From: Candidatus Cloacimonadota bacterium
GTDB lineage: Bacteria; Cloacimonadota; Cloacimonadia; Cloacimonadales; JAJBBL01
NCBI GenBank assembly: GCA_019429305.1
Contig: JAHYIR010000014.1
Coordinates: forward strand, 1 to 47,273
Reading direction: 5' to 3'
Length of the DNA: 47,273 bases
The notes under the pieces are model-generated. The model ran no database searches. It was not told the DNA's origin and saw only the letters and a list, made by a program, of their open reading frames with translations. The position numbers and the translations under genes are program-made. Shown piece by piece: positions 43,648-47,273 of the stretch (position 1 is its first letter; every line of letters begins with the position of its first letter).

Positions 43648-46600
43648 ATGAAAAGGTTTTTTACATACATTACAATACTAATGTTTTTAATCGGTTTTAT
43701 TTCCGTTACACCCCTTTATGCAGGGGTGATGGAAGTGGTTAGAGGAGAGCGCCCCTTCATAGATATCTACCGGGTACCGGATGATGCTATGGAAGAGGGA
43801 CGGATAAGAATAAAATTTCAAAGAGAATATTCCGAGCACCTCGATAATATAGAGTTTACCAGGAACAGGGATGGTATAGTTCTCTCGGGGATCCCGGAAG
43901 TAGATGCCCTAAACCGGACTTATAACGTTCATACAGCCGTAAAACTCTTCGACAGCCCAGCTTTGAGAAACGGTTATGAATGGCGTCACCGGGAGTGGGG
44001 TTTTCATCTCTGGTATGAACTACGGTTTGATACCCGCGAAGACATCAGGAATATTGTTATAGCATATCGTAATCTGAACAGGGTCATCGAATGGGCAGAA
44101 CCGGAATATAGGATAGAATTGACGAGTTATGCTGACGATCTTAATTCCGCAGGCAGGGAAGGGAATCGCAGATCTTCTTCCTCCAATGAAGTCTTTTCAA
44201 CCGATTTTCTGTCCGGACAGACAGAGGGATACCGCTATTCAGATCATATTACAAATCCCGGATCTCCAGGAGAGACAAGATATCGTAATGACGAAGACAG
44301 GGATCTCTGGAACCCTGATGATCCATATTTACTTGGCCAGTGGCATTATCATAACATCGGTCAGTTTGGCGGTACACACGGTGCCGATATTGATCTGCTT
44401 GCAGCCTGGGATATCGAGAAGGGTAATGATGCCGTAGTAGTTGCTGTTGTAGATGGAGGAATTCAATACGATCATCCCGATCTGGCAGCCAATCTCTGGA
44501 CGCATCCCGCTTACCCTTATCACGGTTATAATTTCGTTGATAACAGCATCGTAGTTACTCCCCACTATCATGGAGTCCATGTAGCTGGTACGGTAGCTGC
44601 TGTAAATAATAATGATACCGGAGTTGCTGGTGTTGCCGGCGGCTCGGGAACAGGAGACGGTGTCAGGCTTATGTCCTGTCAGGTTTATGCTGAAAACGGG
44701 AGTGGAGGTCACGCTCAGGCCTTGATTTTTGGTGCCGATAATGGAGCTGCAATATCACAGAACAGTTGGGGTTGGACAAGTCCTGGGGTTTACAGTCAAG
44801 CGGTGCTGGATGCCATCGACTATTTTAATATCAACGGTGGCGGTGATGTTCTGGATGGTGGGATAACAATAGTAGCTGCAGGTAATCAAAACAGTTCCGG
44901 TAGTTATTATCCCGGCTGTTATGCGGGTGCATTTTCCGTGGCGGCGACCAACTACAAAGATCAGAAAACCTACTATTCAACCTATGACACCTGGGTTGAT
45001 ATCTCTGCTCCGGGTGGAGAGTCAGGCATTACCCAGCTTACCCAGGTGCTTAGTACATATATCGATAGTGATTACGGCTATATGCAGGGAACCTCCATGT
45101 CCTGTCCTCACGTCTCGGGAGTGGCTGCACTGGTTATTTCTTACGCTTACCGTAATGGTATCATCCTGACTAACAGCGAACTTGCCGATCTTTTACGTGA
45201 TACTGCCGATGATCATTATGATGTCAATCCTGATTATATAGGAATGCTGGGTACGGGAAGGGTCAATGCCTACAGGGCATTAATGGAATTAGTAGCTGTG
45301 AAGAACCCGCTGAATTTTGCCGCAAGCACGATCAGTGAAGTTCAGATAGATCTCTTATGGGAAAGAACTGATAACAACAATGTTATGCTTCTATGGTCGT
45401 CTGACGACATCTTTGGAGTTCCCAGTAACGGAGCTTCCTATTCTCCAGGAGAGTTGTTACCGGGTGGTGGAACTGTTCTCTATCGGGGTAGCGGTACAAC
45501 ATACAACCATACCGGCTTGAATGAAGCGACGAGATATTACTACAGGGCATTTTCCTATAATAGTTCAAACGACTATTCAAGGGGAAGAACTATCCATGCT
45601 GCAACAGATTATGACTACTTTACCCTACCCTTTACAGAGAACTTCGATCAGTTCACGAACCTGCCTGACTATTGGCAGATAGTTGATCATCAAGGGACCG
45701 GAGAGGTTTGGCTCATCGGGAAAATCGAATGGACACACCTCTCCGGATTGGAAGCTACAACAGGCAACTATGCCTATATGAACAGTGATATGTATGGAAG
45801 AGTTGGTTCTCAAAATACGGACCTGATAACTCCGAGGCTCAATCTATCCGAATACACGGCAGTAAATGTAGACTTTACCCATTACTTCATGCAATGGTTA
45901 GACGTTTCAACGGCTACTTTCTCCTACAGCATTGATGACGGCAACACCTGGACGGTAGTAAATTCCTGGAGCACAGATACTCCCAATCCCGCTTTCTTTA
46001 ACCGGAATATTTATGGCGTAGCGGGGGAGGAAACTGTCAGGTTCAAGTGGCATTATGAAGGTGTCTGGGGATTTTTCTGGTGCATTGATGATATTGTCAT
46101 TACAGGTGAGTATATTGTAGGTTCAAATATGCTGCTGGAATCATATACCTTGAACGGTGATGGGGAGAATACACCTCAATTTGATGAGCTCATTGGCATT
46201 GATATCTTGCTGGCTAATACGGGCAATGAAGGGGCAACGAATGTCCTGGCTACATTATCTACAGATTCTCCGGAAGTTATGATCATTGATGGTCAACAGC
46301 ATTTCGGGGATATTGCTGCCACAAGCACCCTCTCCATAGAAAATGCCTTCACTTTTCAAATAGCAGCCGATATAACCGATCAGACCGGAATAGATTTTCT
46401 TCTATTGATCACTTCCGATTCTCAAGATGATCTGACATATGAGATAAGCATTATAGTAAATGCTCCTGATCTGCAGGTTACAGATTTTGAGGTGATATTA
46501 ATGAATGAAATGATATTCACAATAGAAAACAGTGGTCTTGCCACTTCGCCTGACGGAACTGCAACACTATCGATAGATCATCCCGGGATTTCAGTTAACA

Positions 46601-47273
46601 ATCCTGTTCTGGAATTATACTCTTTTGCTCCTAACTCTTGCAATCAATTGTTTTATTCACTGTCTCTGGGAAACATAGAGAATAACACAGTAGTACCGGT
46701 GACCCTAATCATGGATTACGGGGCATATCAGACCGTCTATTCAGACTACTTCACCGTGAATTTCGATATCGTGGAAGATTTCGAGACCGGGGATTTCGTT
46801 CTACTACCCTGGCAACATTCCGGTGCTCAAGATTGGTATATTGTATCTGATGAGGTATATGAAGGAAACTATGCTGCCCGGTCGGGTAATCTGGCGAACA
46901 ATGAATCTTCTGTTCTGGAAGTAACACTCGATATAACTGATGAGGGGATCATCAGTTTTTACCGTAAAGTATCTTCAGGAAGAAGAGCCGGTCTGAAGTT
47001 CTATATTGATGGAGTAGAGAAAGGTTCCTGGTCAGGTAATGTTAATTGGTCTGAAGTCACCTATAATGTAGAGGCCGGGACAAGAACTTTCCGCTGGGAG
47101 TACATTAACCTTACACCGACAGAGGGTTCTCAATGTGCCTGGATTGATTATATACTATTTCCGAATGTCCAGCTTGCACCAGAGCCGAACATGTATTCTC
47201 TTACAATTGTAATAACAGGTGACGGAACAACTTTACCGACGGAAGGTCAGCATCTCTATGTCGAGAATACGCT
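43648..47273 (+). CDS. Secreted subtilisin-family (S8) serine protease with C-terminal Ig/jelly-roll domains (3' end outside window)
   Basis: The frame is open for 1208 codons to the window edge. It has a signal peptide (about 1-26, ending PLYAG), a propeptide-like segment to about 235, and the S8 catalytic domain (about 245-550): D269 (VAVVDGGIQYDHPDL), H308 (HGVHVAGTVAA), the oxyanion Asn in AAGNQN, and S483 (GTSMSCPHVSGVAAL). An Fn3-like unit (about 555-650), a jelly-roll/MAM-like unit starting LPFTENFDQF, CARDB-like repeats (about 825-1030) and a second 'VEDFETGDF' jelly roll follow. A sorting tail may lie beyond the edge. DGG replaces the usual D-T/S-G, but the triad is complete. TTTGGAGG precedes the ATG. 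Confidence 0.93.
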   Translation, partial: MKRFFTYITILMFLIGFISVTPLYAGVMEVVRGERPFIDIYRVPDDAMEEGRIRIKFQREYSEHLDNIEFTRNRDGIVLSGIPEVDALNRTYNVHTAVKLFDSPALRNGYEWRHREWGFHLWYELRFDTREDIRNIVIAYRNLNRVIEWAEPEYRIELTSYADDLNSAGREGNRRSSSSNEVFSTDFLSGQTEGYRYSDHITNPGSPGETRYRNDEDRDLWNPDDPYLLGQWHYHNIGQFGGTHGADIDLLAAWDIEKGNDAVVVAVVDGGIQYDHPDLAANLWTHPAYPYHGYNFVDNSIVVTPHYHGVHVAGTVAAVNNNDTGVAGVAGGSGTGDGVRLMSCQVYAENGSGGHAQALIFGADNGAAISQNSWGWTSPGVYSQAVLDAIDYFNINGGGDVLDGGITIVAAGNQNSSGSYYPGCYAGAFSVAATNYKDQKTYYSTYDTWVDISAPGGESGITQLTQVLSTYIDSDYGYMQGTSMSCPHVSGVAALVISYAYRNGIILTNSELADLLRDTADDHYDVNPDYIGMLGTGRVNAYRALMELVAVKNPLNFAASTISEVQIDLLWERTDNNNVMLLWSSDDIFGVPSNGASYSPGELLPGGGTVLYRGSGTTYNHTGLNEATRYYYRAFSYNSSNDYSRGRTIHAATDYDYFTLPFTENFDQFTNLPDYWQIVDHQGTGEVWLIGKIEWTHLSGLEATTGNYAYMNSDMYGRVGSQNTDLITPRLNLSEYTAVNVDFTHYFMQWLDVSTATFSYSIDDGNTWTVVNSWSTDTPNPAFFNRNIYGVAGEETVRFKWHYEGVWGFFWCIDDIVITGEYIVGSNMLLESYTLNGDGENTPQFDELIGIDILLANTGNEGATNVLATLSTDSPEVMIIDGQQHFGDIAATSTLSIENAFTFQIAADITDQTGIDFLLLITSDSQDDLTYEISIIVNAPDLQVTDFEVILMNEMIFTIENSGLATSPDGTATLSIDHPGISVNNPVLELYSFAPNSCNQLFYSLSLGNIENNTVVPVTLIMDYGAYQTVYSDYFTVNFDIVEDFETGDFVLLPWQHSGAQDWYIVSDEVYEGNYAARSGNLANNESSVLEVTLDITDEGIISFYRKVSSGRRAGLKFYIDGVEKGSWSGNVNWSEVTYNVEAGTRTFRWEYINLTPTEGSQCAWIDYILFPNVQLAPEPNMYSLTIVITGDGTTLPTEGQHLYVENT

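Overview
The window looks like a chromosomal segment of an AT-rich, Gram-negative-type (diderm) bacterium of the FCB group. My best guess is Candidatus Cloacimonadota or a close relative. The evidence is a TolC-type outer-membrane protein with a periplasmic adaptor, several lipoproteins with clear lipoboxes, an NlpE-like lipoprotein, and secreted proteins ending in the 'NYPNPFNP...' FlgD/Por-type sorting tail typical of FCB bacteria. The lineage is inferred from protein style only; there is no rRNA gene here. No complete tRNA, CRISPR array or intact insertion sequence was found.

Layout. (1) 1-12.2 kb is almost entirely minus strand. One tight gene run starts at a small Cys-rich DUF6485 protein and continues through ribBA, a TPM-domain protein, a DUF445-like membrane protein, tolC, a membrane-fusion protein, a lipoprotein and a TPR protein; a truncated secreted peptidase gene lies beyond it. 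A second run is adk, ktrB/trkH, ktrA/trkA, a PAS-domain membrane protein and an RluD-type pseudouridine synthase. (2) 12.4-20.3 kb holds mostly plus-strand genes: ftsB/divIC-like, a B12-radical SAM protein, an NlpE-like protein, a DEAD-box helicase with a DbpA-type RNA-binding tail, a DUF362/ferredoxin lipoprotein, and a lipoprotein with a long leader and a strong terminator. Two short minus-strand genes (zinc ribbon, ribbon-helix-helix) and a 55-nt palindrome interrupt them. (3) 20.4-26.4 kb carries secreted proteins (metallo-beta-lactamase fold, Ig/Fn3-like, GLUG repeats, endonuclease I) and ridA. (4) 26.5-42.5 kb is framed by two giant paralogues (1446 and 1450 aa) built like mammalian soluble adenylyl cyclase: two cyclase domains, an AAA-type ATPase, then about 14 kinesin-light-chain-type TPRs. 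Between them lie a decayed secreted-protein gene, a duplicated promoter/signal-peptide cassette, a methyltransferase, a PNGase F-like secreted protein, and an overlapping archaeal-type gatE-gatD pair. (5) 42.5-47.3 kb holds a decayed transposase, a long leader, and the first 1208 codons of a secreted subtilisin-family protease.

Most notable points. The first giant keeps every class III adenylyl cyclase active-site residue I can place, whereas its paralogue, aligned without gaps through residue 341, has lost three of them (D30Y, K269Q, R339S). This suggests an active cyclase next to a pseudo-cyclase sensor. GatDE, the archaeal tRNA-Gln amidotransferase, sits in a clearly bacterial context. An 'N-terminus plus sorting tail' relic at 31.2 kb shows how a secreted-protein gene was gutted while its promoter and signal peptide persist as a copy in front of the PNGase F-like gene. 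A K+ channel operon carries an unusual PAS protein, and its channel gene has an extra four-helix N-terminal extension.
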